Of a stretch of DNA of 64,000 bases, positions 54,903 through 64,000 are shown piece by piece (the first letter of the stretch is position 1; each line of letters begins with the position of its first letter). The stretch is from contig NZ_FNBB01000001.1 of the NCBI RefSeq assembly GCF_900102105.1, forward strand, positions 434,001 through 498,000, in the 5' to 3' direction. The notes under the pieces were generated by a model. That model had not been told where the DNA came from and searched no databases. It worked only from the letters and a program-made list of their open reading frames with translations. This stretch comes from Agrobacterium pusense. GTDB lineage: Bacteria > Pseudomonadota > Alphaproteobacteria > Rhizobiales > Rhizobiaceae. The translations under genes were made by a program, and so were the position numbers.

Positions 54903-55236
54903 GACACTACTTCCCTGTTTGCTTTTCTTGAGCTCATCAAAGCCAATAATTCTTCATCATTGATTACTTGCACAGCGAATACCCAACCAATCCTCCGCCT
55001 CTGTGAAAAGGTGGCTTACGATTGGTTAGTGCGATGCAAGGCATTTTATTTATTGTATGAAAATGTTCTCATAGACGGAACGAGGGCGCATTAGCACAAA
55101 AAAACCCGCACGTCGATGGCTACGCCGTGGGGTTGTAATTTTCGCGCTTCGGCGTGATGCCCAAAGGCGAGCCGGACAGAGGCGTGCCGATGCTATGTAG
55201 GCGCCGCGAAAGGGCAGAGATGCCGGTGAGCGAGGC
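54903..55236. promoter_or_regulatory. Gap upstream of galE with an inverted repeat
   Basis: AACCAATC (54985-54992) and GATTGGTT (55020-55027) form a perfect 8-bp inverted repeat about 83 bp upstream of galE, a possible operator. The remaining part is AT-rich near 55040-55075 and carries the terminator of the aminotransferase gene. No gene is seen. Confidence 0.4.
55098..55134 (-). terminator. Intrinsic terminator after the aminotransferase gene
   Basis: On the minus strand AACCC plus an interrupted CACG stem pairs with CGTG and GGGTT, followed by seven T (55098-55104 on plus are A). It lies about 100 bp beyond the stop. Confidence 0.65.
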
Positions 55237-56403
55237 TTACCGACTAAGGATGTAAGAGGCCAGCCTGTCGGCCGCGTCTTCTATCTGCCTGGGGTTGCGC
55301 AGGAAGCAGGCGCGGAGGAACAATTCTCCCCCTGGGCCGAAGGCAGTTCCGGGCGCAAGGCCGACGCCGGTCTTATCGACGATATCAATCGCGGTTGCGC
55401 GGCTGTCCGTCACTCCATCGACCTTGAGGAAGGCATAAAGAGCGCCATCCGGTTTCAGAGTTTCGACACGGTTCGTTGCAATCAAGGCGTCACAGAGAAT
55501 ATCGCGTGAGGTCAAAGCGCGCTCGTAATTCTCGCGAATGAAACCATCGCCCTTCTCGAGGGCCGCGATCGCGCCGCGCTGCATGAATTGCGCCACGCCT
55601 GACGTGGAATATTGGATAAGGTTTTCGATCACCTGGCCGATGACTGGCGGGGCGACAAGCCAGCCGACCCGCCAGCCGGTCATCGACCAGTTCTTCGAGA
55701 AGGAATTGGCGAAGACGATCTTGTCGTCCGGCTCCATCACATCGAGGAAGGACGGCGCGCGGCTGCCGGAATAATGATAAAGCGCATAAATCTCGTCGGC
55801 GACGATCCAAAGATCATGTTTGCGGGCAAGCGCCAGAACATCACGGAGATTGTCTGCCGTCGCTGTCCATCCAGTCGGGTTGGAAGGCGTATTGATGAAA
55901 AGCGCCTTCGTCTTGCGGGTAATCGCGCTTTCCAGCCTGTCGATATCGAGATCCCAGCGGCCATCACGAAAATCGATGCCGACCGGAACCGCCTTCGCCC
56001 CTGCCACACCGATGGCGGCAACGATATTCGGCCATGTGGGTGAAAGATACACCATCTCGTCGCCCGGTGACGTCAATGCCTGAACGGCAAGCACAATCGC
56101 CTGCATACCTGAACCGGTCGCATAAAAATGCTCCGGCGGCAGCGATGCCGCGAAATGGCGTTCGTAATAACGGCTCAGCGCCTGGCGCAGTTCTGGAATA
56201 CCGCGCTGCCAGGTATAGAAGGTCTCGCCATTGTTCAGACCATCGATGGCGGCCTGATTGATGAAGTCGGGGCTTGGCAGATCGCCTTCGCCGACCCACA
56301 GCGGCAGGAGGTTGTCCCGCCCCCGGGCATAATTCACGACTTCGACAATACCGCTCTCGGGAGCCGCCAGAGAGCGCGCACTCAGACTGTTCAAAATGGA
56401 CAT
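55237..56403 (-). CDS. Class I/II pyridoxal-phosphate aminotransferase
   Basis: Predicted 388 residues from ATG 56403, with GGAG nine bases upstream; the frame extends 31 codons further but the extension is unlike the family. Fold type I aminotransferase signatures are the Asn in NTPSNPTGW, DEIYALYHY and the lysine Schiff-base site NSFSKNWSMTGWRVGW, plus the C-terminal Arg in LRACF. The substrate is not evident; aspartate-like or aromatic amino acids are typical. It is a single gene with its own terminator. Confidence 0.9.
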   Translation of the reverse strand: MSILNSLSARSLAAPESGIVEVVNYARGRDNLLPLWVGEGDLPSPDFINQAAIDGLNNGETFYTWQRGIPELRQALSRYYERHFAASLPPEHFYATGSGMQAIVLAVQALTSPGDEMVYLSPTWPNIVAAIGVAGAKAVPVGIDFRDGRWDLDIDRLESAITRKTKALFINTPSNPTGWTATADNLRDVLALARKHDLWIVADEIYALYHYSGSRAPSFLDVMEPDDKIVFANSFSKNWSMTGWRVGWLVAPPVIGQVIENLIQYSTSGVAQFMQRGAIAALEKGDGFIRENYERALTSRDILCDALIATNRVETLKPDGALYAFLKVDGVTDSRATAIDIVDKTGVGLAPGTAFGPGGELFLRACFLRNPRQIEDAADRLASYILSR

Positions 56404-56551
56404 TAAAGACACTCCGTTTGGTGCCTTCTTATCGCATCGCACCCGCCATGTGCATGATAATCCGTGAGGCGGCCATGGATTTTCTTTATGGATCATCCCG
56501 GCAGGAGATCGCCGGCCGCATGGGCCGGCGGTTAAACCAGATATATCTGGC

Positions 56552-56980
56552 TCAGCGCGTCTTCAGCAGATCGCGAATTTCGGTAAGCAGCCTCACGTCC
56601 TCCGGCGGCGGGGCAGCTGCCGGCTTTTCCTCGACCTTCTTGCGTTCGACGGAATCGCGAAGCTTATTGACGCCCTTCACCATCAAGAAAATGATCCAGG
56701 CGAGGATGAGGAAGTTGATGAGAACGGTCAGAAAGTTACCGTAAGCGAAAACGGCGCCCTGCTCGCGGGCTGCGGCGAGCGAGGTGGCATTGACGTTAGA
56801 GCTCAGTGGCAGGAAGTAGTTCGAGAAGTCGAACCCGCCGAAGATTGCGCCGACAATAGGCATGATAAGATCGTTGACGACGGAGTCGACGATCTTGCTG
56901 AAAGCGGCACCGATAATAACACCCACGGCAAGGTCCATGACATTGCCGCGGGCAATGAAGGTTTTAAATTCGTTAAGCAT
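56552..56980 (-). CDS. mscL: Large-conductance mechanosensitive channel MscL
   Basis: MscL is a pentameric inner-membrane channel that opens under osmotic downshock. The 142-residue length is typical. The start [41 protein letters not shown] (in parts) with the first helix, the periplasmic loop, and the second helix [25 protein letters not shown] match the family. The C-terminal helix [13 protein letters not shown] is the bundle region. It is divergent from the sensor kinase gene. Confidence 0.97.
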   Translation of the reverse strand: MLNEFKTFIARGNVMDLAVGVIIGAAFSKIVDSVVNDLIMPIVGAIFGGFDFSNYFLPLSSNVNATSLAAAREQGAVFAYGNFLTVLINFLILAWIIFLMVKGVNKLRDSVERKKVEEKPAAAPPPEDVRLLTEIRDLLKTR

Positions 56981-57185
56981 TCAGATTGTCCCTCTCGTGC
57001 TTTGCGAGCTGAAGCTATGTGACTGTCCCTACACCTTCAACCATACAGATTCCCTTACACTTTTGGAATTCGTCAAGATTGCATTTATCGGGTTTTTTGC
57101 GCGCTGATCTTGAACTTTATGATCAGACCGCGCTCATTCTCAATGGCGCGGATTTCGCCTATGCTTGATATCAGGGAACTCTTGC

Positions 57186-60100
57186 ATGGGAGGATGCGTG
57201 CTTCCTGGGTGGATCATATTCGGTTCGGCTTTCGCCTATATCCTTCTGCTGTTTGCTGTTGCGAGCTACGGGGACAGGAAGAGCCGTAAGAGAAACGCGC
57301 CGAAAAAGGGGCGTTCGTTCGTCTATGCGCTCAGCCTTGCGATCTATTGCACCTCCTGGACCTATTTCGGTGGTGTTGGGCTTGCAGCCGACAAGGGACT
57401 GGAATTTCTTGGCATCTATACCGGGCCTATCCTTGCCTTCACCCTTGGCATGCCAATCATCCGACGCATCGTTGAGCTTGCCAAAACGGAAAAACTCACC
57501 TCGGTTGCAGACTTCATTGCCGCCCGTTATGGCAAGAATTCCACCGTGGCGATGATTGTCGCCATCATCGCGCTCGTCGGCGCCATTCCCTATATCGCGC
57601 TGCAGCTGAAAGCGGTTTCCAGCTCGGTGGCGACGATGGTCGACCCCGGTGATTACGGCATCGGCAGCGGCAACCTCTATTTCCTCGATCTGCCGCTTGT
57701 TGTCACCATTGTCATGGCGGGCTTCGCCGTCATGTTCGGCACCCGCCACACGGATGCAACCGAACATCAGGACGGGCTCCATACTGGCGATCTCGATGGA
57801 ATCGCTGGTCAAGCTCGTCGCCATGTGCACCGTCGGCTTCTATGTGCTCTTCGTGCTCTTCGATGGTCCCGCGCATCTATGGCAGCTCGCCTCCGCCAAT
57901 GAACAGGCGATGCAGGCCATCTCCTATCACACGCCCGTCAGCCGCTGGATCGTCATGACCCTGCTTTCCGGCTTCGCCATCATCCTGCTGCCGCGTCAGT
58001 TCCATGTCACAGTCGTGGAAAACCGGACGCCGGAAGAGTTGCGCATGGCGGGGTTCCTGCTACCGCTCTATCTCATCGCCATCAACATCTTCGTACTGCC
58101 GATCGCTCTTGCCGGCATTCTGACGCTCGGCGCCAATGGCGACGCCGATCTCTACGTGCTGCAATTGCCGCTCAACCATCAGATGCCGGTCGTGTCCCTG
58201 ATCACCTTCATCGGCGGTTTTTCGGCCGCGACCGCGATGGTAATCGTCGCGTCGGTCGCGCTGTCGATCATGATTTCCAATGACATTGTCATGCCGATCT
58301 TCCTGCGACAGAAGCTGTTGAATCGCTCACCGCACCGGGACAACTTCGCCAAGACCCTGCTCAACATCCGCAGAACGGCGATCTTTGCCGTTATGCTGCT
58401 AGGTTATGGTTATTATCGCGCCGCCGACAGCGCCACGGGTCTCGCCTCCATCGGCCTGCTGGCCTTCGCTGCAATTGCCCAGATGGCCCCTGCCCTTTTC
58501 GGCGGCCTCTTCTGGCGGCGGGCCAATGCGCGCGGCGCAATCGCGGGGTTGAGTTCCGGCTTCTTCGTCTGGGCCTATCTGCTTTTCCTGCCGAGCTTCG
58601 GCGGGCCTGACAATTCCGAGGTTGCGGCGAATATTCTCGGCTTCCTGTTTTCCGGCAGCACCGTGTTCAACGGGCCTGAAGCCGATCCATTCGTGAATGC
58701 AGTCATTCTCAGTCTTCTCGTCAACAGCATGGCGTTTGTGCTCGGCTCGCTTTCGCGCAATCCAAGACCGGTAGAACGCATTCAGTCCGGTATCTTCGTC
58801 AAGCGTCATTCAAAATCGCAATTCGCCACCCGCGGCTGGAAAACCCGTGTCAGCGTCGGCGATCTGAAAAGCGCGATCGCCCGCTATCTCGGCGAGGAGC
58901 GCATGCTCCGTTCATTGGCCACCTATGAAAAAACGGCCGGCAGAAAGCTGAATGACGACCAGCCGGCGGACATGGCGCTGATTCACTTCTCCGAACAGTT
59001 ACTCGGCAGCGCCATCGGCTCTTCCTCCGCCCGCCTCGTGCTCTCGATCATTCTGCAGAAGGCGGAAGACACCAGCGCAGACACGGCGTGGCTGCTCGAC
59101 CAGGCAAGCGAAGCGCTGCAGTATAATCAGGACATGTTGCAGACGGCGCTGGCGCAGATGGACCAGGGTATCGCCGTTTTCGATAGCTCCCAGCAGCTGA
59201 CGATCTGGAACCGGCGCTTTCGCACTCTTCTGGACCTGCCCGAGCAGTTCGGCCAGGTGGGCGTACCACTAACCGATATCGTCTCCATGCTGCAGGAACG
59301 AGGCGACATGCCGGCCGGTGATACGGAACAGTTGATCACCAGCTTTCTGACCATGGACCTGCCATTCCCTCTGGTGCTGGCGGGCGGCGAACGCATCATC
59401 GAGGTGCGCTCCAACACGATGCCGGACAAGGGCATTGTCGCAACGTTCACCGACATTACCCAGAGGGTGGCAAGCGATCAGGCGCTGAAACAGGCGAATG
59501 AAACGCTGGAACAGCGCGTGGTGGAGCGGACCGCCGAACTGACCCGCGTCAACCGCGCGCTGGCTGAGGCGAGAGCGGCAGCCGACGAGGCGAATATCGG
59601 CAAGACGCGGTTTTTCGCCGCCGCCGGCCACGATATTCTCCAGCCACTGAATGCCGCCCGTCTCTATTCATCCTCGCTGGTCGAACGCCTCGGAGAATCT
59701 GGAGAAAGCGAACTCGTGCAGAATATCGACTCGGCGCTGGAATCGGTCGAGACCATCCTTGGCGCGGTGCTCGATATTTCCCGTCTGGATACCGGCTCGA
59801 TGAAGGCGCGCATGACATCCGTTCCGCTGAACGACTTGCTGAAGCGGATCGAGACCGATTTTGCGCCGATGGCGCAGGAGAAGAACCTCGACCTCGTGGT
59901 CATGCCGACTTCGCTGACGGTACGGTCTGATCCCAACCTCCTGCGGCGTCTGATACAGAACCTGGTTTCCAACGCCATCAAATACACGTTGAAGGGCAAA
60001 GTGGTTGTCGGCGCGCGCCGCCGGGGCGGCGAAGTGGTCATTCAGGTGACGGACTCCGGCATCGGCATACCCGCCTCCAAGTTCCGCACGGTCTTCAAGG

Positions 60101-60708
60101 AATTTGCCCGGCTGGACGAAGGTGCAAAAACGGCCTCGGGGCTCGGCCTTGGTCTTTCCATCGTCGACCGGTTGTCGCGCATGCTGCACCATCCGGTTCA
60201 ACTGATTTCCACGCCGGGCAAGGGCACGACCTTCCGTATTCACCTCACGCGTGAGGAAGATCGTGTCGCACCCGCGAAGTCGGGCGGCCCCATCGCCAAT
60301 CCTGCTGCCAGCGATCGCCTCCAGGGCGTGCGGGTGCTGTGCATCGACAACGAGCCGAAAATCCTTGAGGGCATGACGCTCTTGCTGACGGGATGGGGCT
60401 GCGACGTTTTACCAGCGGGATCCGTAGCGGCGCTGGAAGAACCATTTCTTTCTCTGACCGCAGCACCCGACGTCATCGTCGCTGATTATCATCTTGATGA
60501 TGGCGATGGCATCAGCGCCATCCGCCTCATCAGGACATTTTATGGCAAAACGATCCCGGCTCTGCTGGTAACGGCGGATCGCAGCCCGGAAGTGCGCAGC
60601 GATGCCGAAAAATACGGGATTGCCGTCCAGCACAAACCGGTGAAACCGGCGGCGCTGCGCGCCTATATCAACCAGATATCCAGTACCGTGCGGGCAGCGG
60701 CCGAGTAA
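57186..60708 (+). pseudogene. Sodium/solute symporter-like hybrid histidine kinase, one-base frameshift
   Basis: The gene encodes a transporter-like N-terminal part (about 13 helices, Na+/solute symporter family), a PAS-type domain, a histidine kinase and a C-terminal receiver. Kinase motifs are FFAAAGHDILQPLNAARLYSSSL (in parts, H-box), NLVSNAIKYT and the GLGLGLSIV box. The receiver has D in IVADYHLDDGDG. The frame breaks near 57779: upstream reads GTRHTDATEHQDGL, while downstream continues ILAISMESLVKL one base out of phase. Removing one C from CTCC restores about 1,170 codons. No other damage is seen, so it is either a very recent mutation or a sequence error. ATG 57186 has AGGGA upstream. 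Confidence 0.85.
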
Positions 60709-60735
60709 AAACTCCCGGACCTTGCGATCCGGGAG
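60706..60735 (-). terminator. Intrinsic terminator of the chemoreceptor gene
   Basis: CTCCCGGA (60712-60719) pairs perfectly with TCCGGGAG (60728-60735). On the minus strand it is followed by TTTTT, so it serves the chemoreceptor gene; it may also slow the opposing transcript. Confidence 0.8.
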
Positions 60736-60762
60736 CGGTATCTATCTTCAAAAACCGGCGTA

Positions 60763-62610
60763 TCAGGCCGCTTGATTGTACCGGTCTCGGCCTGTCGCCG
60801 AGCCCTGCTCCATCTGGAACCGCTGCACGAGTTCGAGAAGCGCCTTGACTTCACCGGACAGTATCATGCTGGCCGCGCTTGACTGTTCGGCAAGCGCTGC
60901 GTTCTGCTGGGTCATCTGGTCCATCTGGTTGACGGAGCTGTTGACGTTGTGAAGTGCGGAAGACTGATCCTGCGTTGCCGTCGCAATGGTTTCGACATGC
61001 TGGCTGACGGTAACGATCTGCTGGCTGATGGCGGAAAGAACCGTGCCCGCCTCCTGCACCAGCTTCGACCCGGAACTGACCTCATGCGTCGACTGGTTGA
61101 TGAGCTGCTTGATCTCGCGGGCTGCGTCGGCGGAGCGCTGTGCAAGCTCGCGCACTTCCTGCGCCACGACGGCGAAGCCCTTGCCGGCCTCACCAGCACG
61201 TGCGGCCTCGATACCGGCATTGAGCGCCAGAAGGTTGGTCTGGAAAGCAATGTCATCGATGACCTCGATGATCTGTTCGATCTTGCGCGAGGCGTCTTCG
61301 ATGCGGCCCATGGCGTCGACGGCATTGCTGACGACCGAACCGGAGCTGTCGGCGCTCTGCTTGGTAATGCGAACGGCCTCATTGGCCTCGCGCGCCCTTT
61401 CAGCCGATGACTTGACGGTAGCGGTGATTTCCTCGACAGCGGCAGCGGTCTCCTCCAGCGAGGCGGCCTGGTTTTCGGTACGCTTCGACAGATCGACCGA
61501 AGATTGCTCGATTTCGATACCGCTGTGCTGAATGATGAGCGTACGCTCCCGGATCTGACCCAGCGCATCCCGCAGGTTGAGCAGGGAACTGTTGAAGTCC
61601 GTGCGCAGCCGGTCGAGGCGACCCGAGAAGGGCGTATCAATCGTACGGCTAAGATCGCCACGCGATAGCCTGCCGAGACCGGACGCAATCTCGTCGACCG
61701 CGAATTCGATCTGGCCGTCCAGCTCCCGTTTCTCGGCGTCATTGCGGTAACGTTCGGATTCGGCCGCAGCACGTTCCTCGGCGCTCTTGCCCTCAATCGC
61801 CAGTTTCTCAAGTGCATTTTCGCGGAAAATCACCAAAGCGCGGGCAATGTTGCCAAACTCATTGGTGTTGGTGGCATAGGGGATCGGTGTATCGAGATTG
61901 CCGTCCGAAAGGGACTTCACTGCATCGGTCAGCTTGCCCAGGGGCTGAAGCGTACGCTTGATGACGAAATAGGCGAGCAAACCGACGCCAAGCATGGCGA
62001 GCCCGCCACAGATCAGCATCATGTCGCGCAGGCTGTATATCTGCGCATCGTAGACATCCATGGGAACACCCACGAACAGAATGCCGACGGTTGCGCCGGT
62101 TTTGTTCGTAACGGGCATATAACCCGTCATGTAGCTGGTGCCGAACAGCGTCGCGGTGCCAAAATAGGATTCACCCTTGGAGACTTTTTCGAAAGCGGGA
62201 TGATCGGTCGCAAGCTTGGTTCCTGCTGCTCTCTCGCCCTTTTCGTTCTTCAGATTGGTGGTCATGCGAATGAATTCGCCGCCTCTGGCTTCAAAAACAG
62301 TGGAGATGCCACCGTTTCCGGCTGCGGTGCGGTCAACGAGATCATTATCGCGCATCGTTCCGATGCTGGCGCGGCCCACGCTCTTGAGGTCGCCATCCAC
62401 CAATTCGAGGGCAACACCACCAACTTTCAGTTCGTAAAGGATCGCCATGCTGCGCATTGCGCTGTGCGTATCACGCAGCGCGGTGGTGATGATATTGTCC
62501 TTCAAGCGAATGTAAGTCGAAAAACCAACCGCCGCCACGCTGAGCGCGATCAGACCGATCGTCAAAGCTACGACCTTGCCAGCAACGGACTTAAAGAGCC
62601 GGTTGTGCAT
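60763..62610 (-). CDS. Methyl-accepting chemotaxis protein
   Basis: Predicted 615 residues from ATG 62610 (GGGGAA eight bases upstream). It has TM1 (about 9-33), a periplasmic cache-type sensor (about 34-170, with [31 protein letters not shown] in parts), TM2 (about 182-202), HAMP, a second HAMP-like stretch and a signalling domain. The conserved hairpin tip is [33 protein letters not shown] (in parts). It lies 98 bp downstream of visR on the same strand. No cheR/cheB-binding pentapeptide is visible at the C-terminus (ends RDRYNQAA). The ligand is unknown. Confidence 0.93.
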   Translation of the reverse strand: MHNRLFKSVAGKVVALTIGLIALSVAAVGFSTYIRLKDNIITTALRDTHSAMRSMAILYELKVGGVALELVDGDLKSVGRASIGTMRDNDLVDRTAAGNGGISTVFEARGGEFIRMTTNLKNEKGERAAGTKLATDHPAFEKVSKGESYFGTATLFGTSYMTGYMPVTNKTGATVGILFVGVPMDVYDAQIYSLRDMMLICGGLAMLGVGLLAYFVIKRTLQPLGKLTDAVKSLSDGNLDTPIPYATNTNEFGNIARALVIFRENALEKLAIEGKSAEERAAAESERYRNDAEKRELDGQIEFAVDEIASGLGRLSRGDLSRTIDTPFSGRLDRLRTDFNSSLLNLRDALGQIRERTLIIQHSGIEIEQSSVDLSKRTENQAASLEETAAAVEEITATVKSSAERAREANEAVRITKQSADSSGSVVSNAVDAMGRIEDASRKIEQIIEVIDDIAFQTNLLALNAGIEAARAGEAGKGFAVVAQEVRELAQRSADAAREIKQLINQSTHEVSSGSKLVQEAGTVLSAISQQIVTVSQHVETIATATQDQSSALHNVNSSVNQMDQMTQQNAALAEQSSAASMILSGEVKALLELVQRFQMEQGSATGRDRYNQAA

Positions 62611-62660
62611 GAAACAGTTCCCCAAAGCCAAACTTATAAAAGTTCTAATGGGCAACTGTT

Positions 62661-62703
62661 AAAAAAACGCGAAGTGCCGGCGAAGTGGGCGGTAGACCCG
62701 CCC
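62661..62703 (-). terminator. Possible terminator after visR
   Basis: GGGCGG (62687-62692) pairs with CCGCCC (62698-62703) just past the visR stop. A run of seven T on the minus strand (62661-62667) lies about 20 bases beyond. The distance makes it a weak candidate. Confidence 0.35.
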
Positions 62704-62707
62704 GCCG

Positions 62708-63466
62708 TTAATGGATGTAGCCGAGCCGGATGGCTTTCGCGATCGCCTGGATACGGTTGACGGAATCAAGCTTGATAGTCGCCGAACCAAGATAGGCGTT
62801 GACGGTGTGGACCGACAGCCCGAGCTTGACCGCGATTTCTTCGCTGATACGGCCATCGCCCGCCAGTTGCAGGCAGGCGATTTCCCTCTCGCTCAACGCT
62901 TCCGAGGGCGCCGCCTTGCGCTCGTCCAGCGCCAGCATATCGACCATGATCTCGCAGCACTTGATGTGCTGTTCGATCACCACTTCATTGTCGAGAACGA
63001 GATTGGTGCCGCAGAAGACGATATAGCCGTTACCAATGGTGCCGAGGCGCACCGGTAGCGCCAGACCCGCATAGGGCAACGTATCGTTCTCGATCCGGCG
63101 CAGAAGCGCAGGCACGTCGGGGAGATCGGCAAAACCGCCGGCATTCTTGTTGCGCCAGATGACCGGCAGAAGCGACGTCTCGATGTGATCGAGAAGAATA
63201 TCGCCGACAGCGCGAATGAACTGCGTGCTCTGCTCCGCGGCATTCATGCCCCAGTTTTCCAGCTCGCAGGTCAGCTTCTTCTTGTTGGGGAAACCGGAAG
63301 CGGCCGCCTTCGTCACCACGAAATTGCGCGCGCCGACCAGCTTCTGCATGGCGACAAGCTTCGGAAACAGATCCGACCGGCTCGTCACGACAGGGCTGCG
63401 GTAAAACATGCCCGTTTGACCAGTACCCTCATTGTCTTTCGTCTGTACCATCCGTCCGACCATCAT
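62708..63466 (-). CDS. visR: LuxR-type master motility regulator VisR
   Basis: VisN and VisR act together, probably as a heterodimer, at the top of the rhizobial motility cascade and activate rem. The 252-residue product has an N-terminal ligand-binding-like domain and a C-terminal LuxR helix-turn-helix (about 186-250): LSEREIACLQLAGDGRISEEIAVKLGLSVHTVNAYLGSATIKL (in parts). The start overlaps the visN stop (ATGA), so the two subunits are co-translated. The position beside the chemoreceptor gene is as I recall it in A. tumefaciens. Confidence 0.92.
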   Translation of the reverse strand: MMVGRMVQTKDNEGTGQTGMFYRSPVVTSRSDLFPKLVAMQKLVGARNFVVTKAAASGFPNKKKLTCELENWGMNAAEQSTQFIRAVGDILLDHIETSLLPVIWRNKNAGGFADLPDVPALLRRIENDTLPYAGLALPVRLGTIGNGYIVFCGTNLVLDNEVVIEQHIKCCEIMVDMLALDERKAAPSEALSEREIACLQLAGDGRISEEIAVKLGLSVHTVNAYLGSATIKLDSVNRIQAIAKAIRLGYIH

Positions 63467-64000
63467 ACGAGGTTGTTGCGCACGGCGTAGGCAATTGCCT
63501 CCGAGCGGGTTTTTGTCGCAGTTTTACGCATCACGCTTGTGATGTAATTATTGATCGTATTGCGTGAAATGCCAAGGATCATCGCAATTTCGTCACTCGT
63601 CTTGCCTTCCGCGATCCAGAAAAGGCACTCCAGCTCGCGCTCGGTGAGGTCGATATCGCGCACGGCTTTTGCCTCGCTGGCAATGCCGAAACTGACGCAA
63701 TAGCCCGTCAGAAGCGCGATTTCACGCAGGCGTTCCGGCGACGGAACCGCTTCCTCGGGGAACAGCAGCAGGAGAGAAAGGCGAATGCGCCCCACGCAGA
63801 AAGAGAGCGCAGAATACTGCCGGTCTATGCCATAGGGAACCGAAACGTCCTCTGGAAGCAAGAGCAGCCGCGGCTGCAGAAGCGAAAGGCATTTTTCCAT
63901 TTCGCTCGAACGGTTCTGGCTATTGGCAAGCTCAACGCCCAACCGGCGCACCAGATCGAAAGGCCAATCGGATGTGACTATGAATTTAAGCCCGGTTTCT
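63463..64000 (-). CDS. visN: LuxR-type master motility regulator VisN, 3' part
   Basis: The frame remains open to the window edge (about 178 codons), reading ..TGLKFIVTSDWPFDLVRRLGVELANSQN, so the N-terminal part lies outside. The C-terminal LuxR helix-turn-helix is DLTERELECLFWIAEGKTSDEIAMILGISRNTINNYITSVMRKT (in parts). The GTG within (63951) is not the start. The gene is the upstream partner of visR. Confidence 0.9.
   Translation of the reverse strand, partial: ETGLKFIVTSDWPFDLVRRLGVELANSQNRSSEMEKCLSLLQPRLLLLPEDVSVPYGIDRQYSALSFCVGRIRLSLLLLFPEEAVPSPERLREIALLTGYCVSFGIASEAKAVRDIDLTERELECLFWIAEGKTSDEIAMILGISRNTINNYITSVMRKTATKTRSEAIAYAVRNNLV

Noticed and set aside
57649..60708. Separate kinase gene starting inside the transporter part at 57649.
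   Set aside because: The first 40 codons are an out-of-phase reading of the symporter domain; the family sequence shows one continuous protein broken by a single extra base.

Overview
The window is a chromosomal segment of an Agrobacterium/Rhizobium-group alphaproteobacterium. The call rests on the gene set, which includes visN/visR, the OmpR-type regulator rem, motC, motE, motD (fliK), flaF, flbT and several flagellins starting MASILTN or MTSILTN. It also rests on gene order: as I recall it, this is the arrangement of the Agrobacterium tumefaciens flagellar cluster. No database search was run.

Left edge (1-4.4 kb): a truncated LacI-family regulator, folD, a Wzz/GumC-like chain-length protein and a degenerate WecG/TagA-type glycosyltransferase. 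From 4.5 to 23.6 kb nearly everything is on the minus strand. It runs visibly from flhB-side genes down through flaD, a FliH-like protein, motB-motC-fliK, a lytic transglycosylase, rem, flgE-flgK-flgL-flaF-flbT-flgD-fliQ-flhA-fliR, and four small accessory genes (FliJ-like, FlgJ rod-binding-like, FlgN-like, FliL-like). The motA-fliM-fliN-fliG-flhB operon (23.6-28.3 kb, minus) is divergent from a long plus-strand run (28.5-38.3 kb): DUF1217 protein-flgF-fliI-unknown, then flgB-flgC-fliE-flgG-flgA-flgI-motE-flgH-fliL-fliP.

A tandem array of five flagellin genes follows (38.6-46.6 kb), each with its own long leader and terminator. Members 3 and 4 lie in an almost identical tandem repeat with a 1697-bp period. 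With flaD this makes six flagellins. I recall four in A. tumefaciens C58, so the array looks expanded. The leaders share two RNA stems. One is supported by compensatory base changes and the other pairs with the Shine-Dalgarno sequence. Upstream lies a TTAA direct repeat with about 11-bp spacing that also occurs upstream of rem.

Beyond a tRNA-Thr(GGT) the region is housekeeping: murA, a DUF2948 protein, hisD, a UPF0262 protein, a small phosphatase, infA, maf, yacG, an unknown membrane-anchored protein, galE, an aminotransferase and mscL. Next come a large transporter-like hybrid histidine kinase carrying a one-base frameshift, a chemoreceptor, visR and the 3' part of visN, which runs off the window.

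Functionally the window covers most of a rhizobial flagellar cascade. VisN/VisR activate rem, Rem activates the structural operons and flagellins, FlaF/FlbT are expected to couple assembly to flagellin synthesis, and MotA/B/C/E with FliG/M/N form the speed-variable motor. fliF, cheA/cheY and the classical fliD/fliS genes are not in the window.
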